This document shows positions 36,236 through 44,084 of a stretch of DNA of 64,000 bases, in pieces. A program made the translations under genes and the position numbers. Below the pieces are notes generated by a model. The model saw only the letters and a list, made by a program, of their open reading frames with translations, did not search any database and was not told the DNA's origin. The stretch is from JAKAWQ01 sp963840545 (GTDB lineage: Bacteria > Pseudomonadota > Alphaproteobacteria > Acetobacterales > Acetobacteraceae): contig CAWIZE010000012.1 in assembly GCA_963840545.1 (NCBI GenBank), forward strand, positions 62,001-126,000. Reading direction: 5' to 3'. Each line of letters begins with the position of its first letter. Position 1 is the stretch's first letter.

Positions 36236-36992
36236 ATGTCGCCTATGCTGCGGATCGGGACGAGCGGGCGCGGAGGGCCAGGGAGGATCGGCTTCCATCC
36301 GCTTTACCGTCAGGTGCGCGACCGGCTGCTACGGCGGCTCGGCGAAGGCGCCTGGCCGGCCGGCGCGATGTTGCCGAGCGAGCAGGTGCTGGCGGTGGAG
36401 CTCGGGGTAAGCCAGGGGACGGTGCGCAAGGCGCTCGATGCGCTGGTGGCGGAGAACCTGCTCGTGCGTCGCCAGGGCCGCGGTACATTCGTGGCTCTGC
36501 ACGATGAGCGCCGTATCCTTTTCCAGTTCTTCCGCCTGGTCCCCGATGCAGGCGAGCGCCAGTTTCCGGAAAGTCGCGTACTGGGCGTATCCGTGGCGAA
36601 GGCAAGCGCCGAGGAGCGGACGCGGCTCGCCCTTGCCCCGCGTGCCCGGGTGGTGCGCATCAGCAGGGTCCGCACGGTTGGGGGGCGTGCCTGCATTGCC
36701 GAATCGATTGCCCTGCCGGAGGCGCTCTTCCCAGGTTTGGCCAACCTGTACGCTGCCCAACAATCTCTATGGGCTCTATGCCGAGGAGTACGGGATCGGC
36801 ATCGCCCGTGCGTCGGAACGGCTCAAGGCGATCGCTCTTACGCCCGCCGATGCTGTATTGCTTGGCGCGGCTCCAGGCACTCCGGCGCTGGCAATCGACC
36901 GTCTCGCACGCGCGATCGACGGACGGAAGGTGGAATGGCGGGTCTCGCGCTGCCTTACCATGCACGCGCATTACAGCTCCGATCTCACGTAA
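36236..36992 (+). pseudogene. GntR/HutC-family transcriptional regulator with a one-base frameshift
   Basis: The N-terminal winged helix is clear ('HPLYRQVRDRLLRRLGEG', 'LGVSQGTVRKALDALVAENL', 'VRRQGRGTFV'), followed by a UTRA effector domain ('RVVRISRVRTVGGRACIAES'). About 36740-36757 the frame shifts by +1: the start of the interrupted segment is 'LFPGLANL', and the next frame gives 'LPNNLYGLYAEEYGIGIARA' and the domain end 'VEWRVSRCLTMHAHYSSDLT' at 36992. The corrected protein would have about 251 residues. Uncorrected, the first frame runs on to 37222 through the neighbour's antisense. Divergent from the UxaA-type operon, which it probably controls. Confidence 0.8.
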
Positions 36993-37008
36993 GCGCGGGC
37001 CGCGCCTC

Positions 37009-38187
37009 TCAGGTGATGACGCCTGAGCAGCGCAGGGCATCGATCTCCGCGTCCCCAAGGCCAAGCTCGCGTGCGATTTCCGTGTCGTGCTCGCCTGGCC
37101 GCGGCGGGTCGCGTCTGAGCCGGCAATGCTCGCCGTCCATGGCGATCGGCAAAGCCGGCAGCTTGGTCCACGATCCGTCGGGTAGCCGCGTGCGCAAGAG
37201 TCCGCCCGAGGCATTGAGGTGAGGGTCGTCGAAGAGGTCGGCGGGCGTGCCGATCGGGGCAAAGGGAAGGCCGAGTTCCTCGCACCGCTGCATCAGCTCG
37301 GCACGTGTATGCCGGCGGAAGGCGTCCGCGATCCGGGGCAGCGTACGCGCCCGTTCGGCGACCCGTGCGGCCTGCGTCACAAGCGCGGGGTCGCGCGCGA
37401 GATCATCCAGAGAGAAGGCCCTACACAGCACCTGCCACTGGCCGTCCGTGACGGCGCCGACGAAGATCTGCCCGCCGTCTGCGGTCTCGAACACGTCATA
37501 GACCGGCCAGGCCGGATTGCGCTGGCTCATCGGCGCGGGGACCTTGCCGGTCACCGCGATCTGGGCCATGTGCTGGCCCATAAGCAGGGCAGTATTCTCG
37601 AACAGCGCCGTTTGCACGTGCCGGCCACGGCCGCACGCGTGGCGTTCGTGAAGCGCGGCCAGTATGGCGATGACGCCGAACATGCCCCCCATGATGTCGT
37701 TGACGGAGGTCCCCGCGCGCAGTGGCCGGCCGGGCAATCCCGTCATGTAGGCGAGCCCGCCCATCATCTGCACCACTTCGTCGAGCGCCGTGCGATGCTC
37801 GTAGGGGCCGGGTAGGAATCCCTTGCAGGAGCAATAGATCAGGCGGGGATTGGCCGCCGCGAGCGCGGCATAGCCGAGGCCGAGCTTTTCCATCGCTCCT
37901 GGGCGGAAGTTCTCAATCAGCACGTCCGATGTGGCGAGCAGCTTCCGCACCAGTTCCATGCCTTCCGGCCGCTTGAGATCGACCGCGAGGCTCCGCTTGT
38001 TGCGGTTGAACATGACGAAGAAGCCGGCGCCTGAGCCGGTGAGGCGGCGCGTGTTGTCGCCGACCGGTCGCGGCTCGACCTTGATCACGTCGGCGCCAAG
38101 GTCGCCGAGGACAAGGCCGGCGGTCGGCCCCATCACCATATGGACGAACTCGACGACCTTCAGTCCGGCGAGCGGGGCAGGCGGCAC
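37009..38187 (-). CDS. CaiB/BaiF-type (family III) CoA-transferase
   Basis: 392 residues. Family III CoA-transferases move CoA between carboxylic acids through an enzyme aspartyl-CoA. Visible are 'GLKVVEFVHMVMGPTAGLVL', 'LGADVIKVEPRPVGDNTR', 'FNRNKRSLAVDLKRPEGMEL', 'DVLIENFRPGAMEKLGLGY' and the catalytic region 'TALDEVVQMMGGLAYMTG'. The GTG at 38187 was chosen because it lies 4 bp after the upstream stop and just before the conserved N-terminus; no suitable ATG exists. With the HMG-CoA-lyase-family gene directly before it, the pair probably activates and cleaves a branched 3-hydroxy acid such as citramalate or 3-hydroxy-3-methylglutarate. Confidence 0.88.
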   Translation of the reverse strand: MPPAPLAGLKVVEFVHMVMGPTAGLVLGDLGADVIKVEPRPVGDNTRRLTGSGAGFFVMFNRNKRSLAVDLKRPEGMELVRKLLATSDVLIENFRPGAMEKLGLGYAALAAANPRLIYCSCKGFLPGPYEHRTALDEVVQMMGGLAYMTGLPGRPLRAGTSVNDIMGGMFGVIAILAALHERHACGRGRHVQTALFENTALLMGQHMAQIAVTGKVPAPMSQRNPAWPVYDVFETADGGQIFVGAVTDGQWQVLCRAFSLDDLARDPALVTQAARVAERARTLPRIADAFRRHTRAELMQRCEELGLPFAPIGTPADLFDDPHLNASGGLLRTRLPDGSWTKLPALPIAMDGEHCRLRRDPPRPGEHDTEIARELGLGDAEIDALRCSGVIT

Positions 38188-38191
38188 GGGG

Positions 38192-39136
38192 TCAGGCCGC
38201 GGCGCGGAAGGTCTTCGGGATGCCGGCCTTCGGCACCTGTCCGTGCAGCGTTTCGCCCGGCAGCCCCTCATGCAGGAGCTTGCGCGCGGCGATCAGCTTG
38301 CCGAGATCGATGCCGGTCGTGAAGCCCATGCTTTCGAGCATGAAGACAAGGTCCTCGGTAACGATGTTGCCCGAGGCGCCTGGGGCAAAGGGGCAGCCGC
38401 CGAGCCCGGCAAGGGCGGCATCGAAGTTGCGGATGCCCTCCTCCAGGCCGGCGAGCGCGTTGGCGAGGCCCAACCCCATGGTATCGTGCAGGTGCAGCCC
38501 TTCGAGCGTCTCGCCGACCGCGGCGCGCACCGCGCGGACGGTCTCGTGAACCTGCGCCGGGTGCGCGTAGCCGACAGTGTCCGCCAGCGCGATGGAATCA
38601 ACCCCCGCCTCGGCAAGGCCGGTCGCGATCGCGACCACGTCGCGGATCGGCACAATCCCGTCGATCGAGCAGCCGAAGGCCGTGGAGCAGCCCGCCGCCA
38701 CCGCCATTCGCCGCGTCTGGCTCCGCGCCCAGGCGACGATACGGCCCACCTCCGCGACCTGCTCGGCTGGTGTGCGGTTGAGATTGGCGCGGCTGTGCCC
38801 TTCGCTCACCGAGACGGGAATGCTCACGCGGTGGGTGCCCGCGGCATGGGCGTTCTGCGCTCCGCGCAGGTTCGGGGCCAGCGCAACGACGGTGAGGCCA
38901 GGGACGGTCACGGCGTGGCGGACGATCGTATCCGTATCGGCCATCTGCGGAACCAGCTTCGGGGGAACGAAGCTCCCGACCTCGATCTCGGGCACGCCCG
39001 CGGCCGCCATCGCCTCGATCCAGCGCGCCTTGATCCCGGTCGGCATGACGGCCTTGGCCATTTGCAGACCGTCTCGCGGCCCGACTTCGCAGATGACGAT
39101 TTTCGTCTTGGTCTCGGTAGTCGCGCTGGCATTCAT
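38192..39136 (-). CDS. Hydroxymethylglutaryl-CoA lyase family protein
   Basis: 314 residues of the DRE-TIM metallolyase family. 'VICEVGPRDGLQMAKAVMP' gives the catalytic Arg and metal-ligand Asp, 'LHLHDTMGLGLANALAGLEE' the HxH metal ligands, and 'AGLGGCPFAPGASGNIVTED' the signature loop with the active Cys. HMG-CoA lyase (leucine breakdown) is the default call. Cotranscription with a CaiB-type transferase, and no leucine-pathway genes nearby, leaves citramalyl-CoA lyase or another 3-hydroxy-3-methylacyl-CoA lyase open. The ATG at 39136 gives the usual short leader. Confidence 0.88.
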   Translation of the reverse strand: MNASATTETKTKIVICEVGPRDGLQMAKAVMPTGIKARWIEAMAAAGVPEIEVGSFVPPKLVPQMADTDTIVRHAVTVPGLTVVALAPNLRGAQNAHAAGTHRVSIPVSVSEGHSRANLNRTPAEQVAEVGRIVAWARSQTRRMAVAAGCSTAFGCSIDGIVPIRDVVAIATGLAEAGVDSIALADTVGYAHPAQVHETVRAVRAAVGETLEGLHLHDTMGLGLANALAGLEEGIRNFDAALAGLGGCPFAPGASGNIVTEDLVFMLESMGFTTGIDLGKLIAARKLLHEGLPGETLHGQVPKAGIPKTFRAAA

Positions 39137-39166
39137 GGCGGTGGAGCCTTCGCGGCAAGAGTGGAG

Positions 39167-39182
39167 CCGGCCCGCGGGCCGG
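39167..39182. promoter_or_regulatory. Perfect 16-bp palindrome near the lyase start
   Basis: CCGGCCCGCGGGCCGG reads identically on both strands. It lies in the leader of the minus-strand lyase/CoA-transferase operon. An operator or an mRNA hairpin are possible; chance is not negligible at this GC content. Confidence 0.3.
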
Positions 39183-39457
39183 GCGTGACGGGCGCCCGCT
39201 GCCGATGCGGGGGAACCGCGGCCCGGCGTTGTCCCGCCCCGAGCAACCCCGCCGTCACGGGGGGCGTCCGGCGTGGTCGAAGCACGGTCCGCGGAGATGG
39301 CAGGCCACGGCTCGCTCGTGCAGCATGCCGCCCGGCAGAACGCCAACCCCTGCGGAAGCGGTGCGGCAGCCGCGGGGAAAAGCGCGTCGGACAGGCCGGC
39401 GGGGGCGATAATCGCATCCCCGCACCCTGCGACCTGATGACACCGCGGGCAAGCGGA

Positions 39458-39477
39458 CGGGGGCAATTTGGCCCCCG
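39458..39477. promoter_or_regulatory. GC-rich hairpin with AATTTG loop upstream of the RND operon
   Basis: Seven-base arms CGGGGGC and GCCCCCG around AATTTG. There is no T-run after it on the plus strand, so it is not a classical terminator there. An operator for a pump repressor encoded elsewhere is possible. Confidence 0.3.
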
Positions 39478-39592
39478 CGATTGACCCCCGGGGCGCTCGG
39501 CCGCTAATTGGTCGGGCGCCTCCGTCCGGCCGTGCGGCCCTGCCCGGGTCTGGAGAGTCGCCCATGTCGCGCGTTCGGGAGAACGACCCCTC

Positions 39593-40762
39593 ATGATCCT
39601 GCGTCGGGCCACGGGCCTGCTTGCAGCCGCGCTGTTCTGCCTTGCGCCCCAGGCCCTTGCCCAACCGGCGGCGGCCGCGCCGCCGGCCGTTGGTGTCGTC
39701 ACGGCCGAGATCGAGCCGGTGTACCAGACGAGCCAGTACGTCGGGCGGATCCTCGCGGAGAAGACGGTCCGGCTGGTGGCGCGGGTGACCGGCTTTCTGG
39801 AGCAGCGGCGGTTCCGGCAGGGCAGCGATGTCGCCGTGGGGCAGCTACTCTATGTCATTGAGCAGCCGCCCTACCAGGCGGCGGTGGCGCAGAGCCAGGC
39901 AGCGGTGGCGGAAGCCGGGGCACAGCTCGCGAACGCCATCACGACCCTCAACCGTGAGCTGCAGCTCCTGCATACCCCGGCCGGCCAGCAATCGACCGTC
40001 GATAACGACCGCGCGACGCAGCTCTCCGACGCCGCCCAGCTTGCCTCGGCTCGGGCGCAGCTTGAGACCGCGAACATCAATCTGGGCTATACCGAGATCC
40101 GGGCCCCGATCGCCGGCCGCATCGGCATCACCAATATCTCCGAGGGCAACGTCGTCGGACCATCTTCCGGAACGCTCGCGACGATCGTCAGTCAGGACCC
40201 GATGTACGTCGCCTTCGAGATGCCGATGGTCGATGCCCTCAGTCTGAATGACCGCTATCGCTCCCAGGGCGGCCTGGCCGCGCTGGGCATACGCATCGTC
40301 CTGCCCGACGGGCAAACCTACAGCCGGACGGGCCAGGTCCAGTTCATGAGCAACACCGTCTCCAGCAGCACGGACACGATCCTGGTGCGCGGCACGATCG
40401 CCAATCCGCCATTGCCGGGTCCGGCAAGCCGGGGGGTGGGCAACCGCGAACTGACGGACGGGGAGTTCGTGACCGTGATCCTGCGCGGCCTCAAGCCCGA
40501 GCAGGCAGTCGTGGTGCCACGCCAGGCCGTGCTGAACGACCAGCTCGGCACCTACGTCCTCGTCGTCGATGCGCGGTCGGTCGTCGAGCGGCGTCCCGTG
40601 ACCCTCGGCCAGACCACCCCCGCTACGGCGGTGATCGCGAGCGGGCTCGCGAGCGGAGAGCGGGTCATCATCGAAGGCATCCAGCGGGTTCGGCCCGGGC
40701 TCAAGGTCGACGCCCAGGAAATTCAGGTTCCCGGCATGCCGGCTCCGACCGGCAAATCCTGA
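39593..40762 (+). CDS. RND efflux periplasmic adaptor (AcrA/MexA type)
   Basis: Membrane-fusion subunit that links the inner-membrane pump to an outer-membrane channel. 389 residues; an N-terminal signal peptide (about residues 1-24, 'GLLAAALFCLAPQALAQ'), lipoyl/hairpin part ('RVTGFLEQRRFRQGSDVAVG', 'LYVIEQPPYQAAVAQSQAAV'), 'LGYTEIRAPIAGRIGITNIS', beta-barrel and C-terminal membrane-proximal domain ('VVPRQAVLNDQLGTYVLVVD'). No lipobox cysteine is seen. 4 bp before the pump gene. No TolC-type channel gene is in the window. Confidence 0.93.
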   Translation: MILRRATGLLAAALFCLAPQALAQPAAAAPPAVGVVTAEIEPVYQTSQYVGRILAEKTVRLVARVTGFLEQRRFRQGSDVAVGQLLYVIEQPPYQAAVAQSQAAVAEAGAQLANAITTLNRELQLLHTPAGQQSTVDNDRATQLSDAAQLASARAQLETANINLGYTEIRAPIAGRIGITNISEGNVVGPSSGTLATIVSQDPMYVAFEMPMVDALSLNDRYRSQGGLAALGIRIVLPDGQTYSRTGQVQFMSNTVSSSTDTILVRGTIANPPLPGPASRGVGNRELTDGEFVTVILRGLKPEQAVVVPRQAVLNDQLGTYVLVVDARSVVERRPVTLGQTTPATAVIASGLASGERVIIEGIQRVRPGLKVDAQEIQVPGMPAPTGKS

Positions 40763-40766
40763 CCGC

Positions 40767-43700
40767 ATGATATCAGGAATCTTCATCGACCGACCGCGCT
40801 TCGCGGTCGTCATCGCGCTGATCGTCACGCTCGCCGGCCTCCTGGCGCTCACCCGCATTCCGGTCGCACAGTTCCCGAATATCGTGCCCCCGCAGGTGCA
40901 GGTCACGACGACCTACCCCGGTGCTTCCGCTGCGGTGATCGAACAGACGGTGGCCCAGCCGCTGGAAGAGCAGATTAACGGTGTCGAGAACGAACTCTAC
41001 ATGCAGTCCACCAGCGGCAACGACGGCAGCTACAATCTGACCGTCAGCTTCCAGCTGGGCAGCGACCCCAATATCGATACGGTCAATGTCAACAACGCGG
41101 TACAGTCGGCGCTCTCGCAGCTGCCCCAGCAGGTGCAGCAGGAAGGGCTCACGGTACGCAAGCGCAGCTCGTCGGTGTTGGCGTTCATCTTCTTCTACAG
41201 TCCCGGCGGCAAACTTTCGCCCCTGCAGGTCAGCAACTATGTGACCGTTAACGATCTCGACACGCTGGCACGCGTTCCCGGGGTCGGCCAGGCCTTCATC
41301 TTCGGGGCGCAGAACTATTCCATGCGGGTATGGTTCAGCGCCAGCCGCCTGACCGAGCTCGGCCTCACGCCCTCGGACATCATCAATGCGATCAACTCGC
41401 AGAACGTGCAGGCCCCGGTGGGCACGATCGGAGCGCGGCCGATCGGCCGGGACCAGCAGTACCAGATGAGTGTCCAGACCCAGGGGCGGCTCGTCACCCC
41501 GGCCCAGTTCGGCAACATCGTGATCCGCGCCAACCCGGACGGCTCGGTCCTTCGCCTCAGGGATGTGGCCCAGGTGGAACTGGGCGCCCAGCAGTTGACC
41601 ACCCAGGACGAGTTCGACGGCAATCCCGGCGTCGGCATGGGCATCTTCCTCACCCCGGGCGCCAACGCGGTGGCAACGTCGACTGCGGTGCACCAGGCTC
41701 TGGAACGTCTCAGCCAACGCTTTCCGTCCGGCCTCAAGGTCGCAACCGTCTACGATTCCGCAAGCTTCGTCTCGGACACGATCCGCGAGGTCGCGATCAC
41801 GCTCGGCGAGGCATTCCTGCTCGTCGTGCTGGTCATGTTCCTCTTCCTTGGCAATCTGCGCGCCGTGATCGTGCCGACCGTGGTGGTGCCGGTGAGCCTG
41901 ATCGGCACCTTCGCGGTGCTGCTGGCGCTCGGGCAATCCGCCAACACGATCAATCTTCTGGCGCTCGTCGTCGCGGTTGGCATCGTTGTCGACGACGCGA
42001 TCGTCGTCGTCGAGAACGTCGAGCGGGTGATGGAGGAGGAGCCGGACCTTCCGGCGGCGGTCGCAACAAAGAAGGCGATGCAGCAGATCACGGCACCGAT
42101 CATCGCGATTTCGCTGGTTCTCCTCTCCGTCTTCGTGCCTGTCGCGTTCATTCCCGGCCTTTCCGGCCTTCTGTTCAGCCAATTCGCCATGACCGTCAGC
42201 ATCGCCATGCTGATCTCGGCGAGCAACGCGCTCATCCTCTCTCCGGCGCTCTGCGCCATCTTCCTCAGGCCGGCCGACCGCCGGCGAAGTCTCATGGCAC
42301 CGGTGCTGCGCTGCATCGATGCGGCGCAGCGGGGCTACGCCGCGACGGTGGCGCGGCTGGTGCGCAGGGCCGGGCTCGCGCTGCTCGCCATCGGCCTCTT
42401 CGCCGGCGGCGTTTATGTGCTTTCCGCGCGCGTGCCGGGTGGGTTCCTGCCGGACGAGGATCAGGGTGCCTTCTTCATCCAGATGCAGCTTCCGCAGGGG
42501 GCGTCGCTGGCGCGCACGCAAGCCGCGGTCGATCAGTTCTATCCCAAGCTCAAGGCGCTGCCGCAGGTGGAGGACGTCATCGCCATCGTCGGCTATTCGC
42601 TGCTCGACAGCATCTCGGAATCGAACGCCGCCTTCCTGGTCGTCAGGCTGAAGCCGTTCGCCGCGCGGCCGGGCATGCGCAACGGCGTCGATGCGGTGAT
42701 CGGGCACGTGTTCGCGCTCGGCCAGCAGGTCCTGGCCGCCACGATCATCCCGTTCAATCTGCCGCCGATCATCGGGCTTTCGACCAATGGCGGGTTCCAG
42801 TACATGCTCGAGAACCTCCAGGGCGCCAGCACATCCGACTTGACGAGCGTGGCCAACGCGCTGATCGTGGCGGCGAACCAGAGCCCGAACCTCGCGCGCG
42901 TATTCACCACCTTCTCGGCAAGCACGCCCGCGGTCTATCTCGATATCGACCGCACCAAGGCTCAGGCGCTCGGGGTTTCGATCAGCAACATCTTCACCTC
43001 GCTCCAGGCCACGCTCGGTGGCTATTTCGTTAATGATTTCAACCTCTTTGGCAGGGTCTGGCAGGTCAACATCGAGGGCTTGCCGCGGGACCGCAACGAT
43101 ATCAGCGCGATCTGGAAGATCTACGTGCGCTCGAACACCGGGGCGATGGTGCCGTTGCGGGCGCTCGCGACGGCGCATATCGTGCTCGGACCGGCCTACA
43201 TCACCCGCTACAACGACACCGAAGCGGTCCCGATCAACGGCTCACCGGCGCCGGGTGTCGCATCGAGCCGGGCACTGGCGGCGATGGAGGCGATCTCCGG
43301 CAAGACGTTGCCCGCAGGCTTCAGCTACGACTGGACCGGAACTTCGTTCCAGGAGAAGGCGGCGAGCGGCAATACCGGCGTGATTCTCGGTCTTTCCGTC
43401 CTGTTTGCTTACCTGTTCCTGGTCGCGCTCTACGAGAGCTGGGTGATCCCGGTCGCGGTGCTGCTCGCGGTGACGGTCGGTGTGTTCGGCGCCTACCTCG
43501 GCGTCATGGTGGCTGGGCTGACGATGGACCTCTACGCCCAGATCGGGCTGGTGGTGCTGATTGCGGTTGCCGCGAAGAATGGTATCCTGATTGTCGAGTT
43601 TGCGAAGAAGCAGCGCGAGGCAGGGAGCCCGATCCGCGAGGCGGCGACGCTTGGCGCCCGGATCCGGTTCCGCGCTGTGATGATGACATCGCTTGCCTTT

Positions 43701-43895
43701 TGCATGGGGCTCCTGCCGCTGGTCACCGCCCAGGGGGCCGCATCGGTCAGCCGGCGGGACGTGGGAACCGCGGTCTTCGCCGGCATGCTGATGGCGAGCC
43801 TGATCGGGATTTTCCTGATACCGATGCTTTACGTGACCTTCCAGACCTTGCGGGAAAGAACGAAACTGCGCCGCAGGGCAGCGCGGCCAGGTTGA
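40767..43895 (+). CDS. RND multidrug efflux transporter (AcrB/MexB, HAE1 family)
   Basis: Proton-driven trimeric inner-membrane pump, 1042 residues with twelve helices and two large periplasmic loops. It begins 'MISGIFIDRPRFAVVIALIV' and has 'PNIVPPQVQVTTTYPGASAA'. The proton-relay aspartate pair lies in helix 4, 'VGIVVDDAIVVVENVERVM'. The second half ends with 'GLVVLIAVAAKNGILIVEFA', the relay lysine region. The porter domains carry 'GGFLPDEDQGAFFIQMQLP'. Substrates cannot be predicted. It forms an operon with the adaptor gene. Confidence 0.95.
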   Translation: MISGIFIDRPRFAVVIALIVTLAGLLALTRIPVAQFPNIVPPQVQVTTTYPGASAAVIEQTVAQPLEEQINGVENELYMQSTSGNDGSYNLTVSFQLGSDPNIDTVNVNNAVQSALSQLPQQVQQEGLTVRKRSSSVLAFIFFYSPGGKLSPLQVSNYVTVNDLDTLARVPGVGQAFIFGAQNYSMRVWFSASRLTELGLTPSDIINAINSQNVQAPVGTIGARPIGRDQQYQMSVQTQGRLVTPAQFGNIVIRANPDGSVLRLRDVAQVELGAQQLTTQDEFDGNPGVGMGIFLTPGANAVATSTAVHQALERLSQRFPSGLKVATVYDSASFVSDTIREVAITLGEAFLLVVLVMFLFLGNLRAVIVPTVVVPVSLIGTFAVLLALGQSANTINLLALVVAVGIVVDDAIVVVENVERVMEEEPDLPAAVATKKAMQQITAPIIAISLVLLSVFVPVAFIPGLSGLLFSQFAMTVSIAMLISASNALILSPALCAIFLRPADRRRSLMAPVLRCIDAAQRGYAATVARLVRRAGLALLAIGLFAGGVYVLSARVPGGFLPDEDQGAFFIQMQLPQGASLARTQAAVDQFYPKLKALPQVEDVIAIVGYSLLDSISESNAAFLVVRLKPFAARPGMRNGVDAVIGHVFALGQQVLAATIIPFNLPPIIGLSTNGGFQYMLENLQGASTSDLTSVANALIVAANQSPNLARVFTTFSASTPAVYLDIDRTKAQALGVSISNIFTSLQATLGGYFVNDFNLFGRVWQVNIEGLPRDRNDISAIWKIYVRSNTGAMVPLRALATAHIVLGPAYITRYNDTEAVPINGSPAPGVASSRALAAMEAISGKTLPAGFSYDWTGTSFQEKAASGNTGVILGLSVLFAYLFLVALYESWVIPVAVLLAVTVGVFGAYLGVMVAGLTMDLYAQIGLVVLIAVAAKNGILIVEFAKKQREAGSPIREAATLGARIRFRAVMMTSLAFCMGLLPLVTAQGAASVSRRDVGTAVFAGMLMASLIGIFLIPMLYVTFQTLRERTKLRRRAARPG

Positions 43896-43960
43896 TCCTG
43901 CGTGCCGCCGCGCCCTGGTGCCAGCTTTCATGGACAGCTGACGCGTCGGTGTTTGTCCAG

Positions 43961-44023
43961 GTGCCCGATTGACGCGGCGTTTCGTGATCGCTACGCGAGC
44001 GACGAAACGCTGCGATCGGGCAC
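43961..44023. repeat. 63-base imperfect inverted repeat between the RND pump and coxL-like genes
   Basis: Outer arms GTGCCCGAT (43961-43969) and ATCGGGCAC (44015-44023) are exact complements, and inner arms GCGTTTCGT (43977-43985) and ACGAAACGC (44002-44010) are also exact. A short bulge separates the pairs on each side, and the apical loop is about 16 bases. As RNA it would form a stable two-part hairpin. It ends 61 bp before the next start codon and has no T-run, so it could be a terminator of the pump operon, a dispersed repeat or a non-autonomous element. Confidence 0.7.
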
Positions 44024-44084
44024 TAGTGTTCGGCGCCTCGTGCGTTCATGCTAAAGCCCTTTCGGAGCAGCCTCGGAGACCCTC

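Larger units (their letters stand above)
39137..39592. other. Divergent intergenic region between the lyase operon and the RND pump operon
   Basis: About 450 bp with no supported gene. It must hold promoters for both operons. It contains two notable inverted repeats: the perfect 16-bp palindrome CCGGCCCGCGGGCCGG at 39167-39182, 30 bp from the lyase start codon, and CGGGGGC-AATTTG-GCCCCCG at 39458-39477. No regulator gene for the pump adjoins it. Confidence 0.5.

Noticed and set aside
39458..39477. Rho-independent terminator
   Set aside because: The stem is GC-rich but is not followed by a T-run on either strand.
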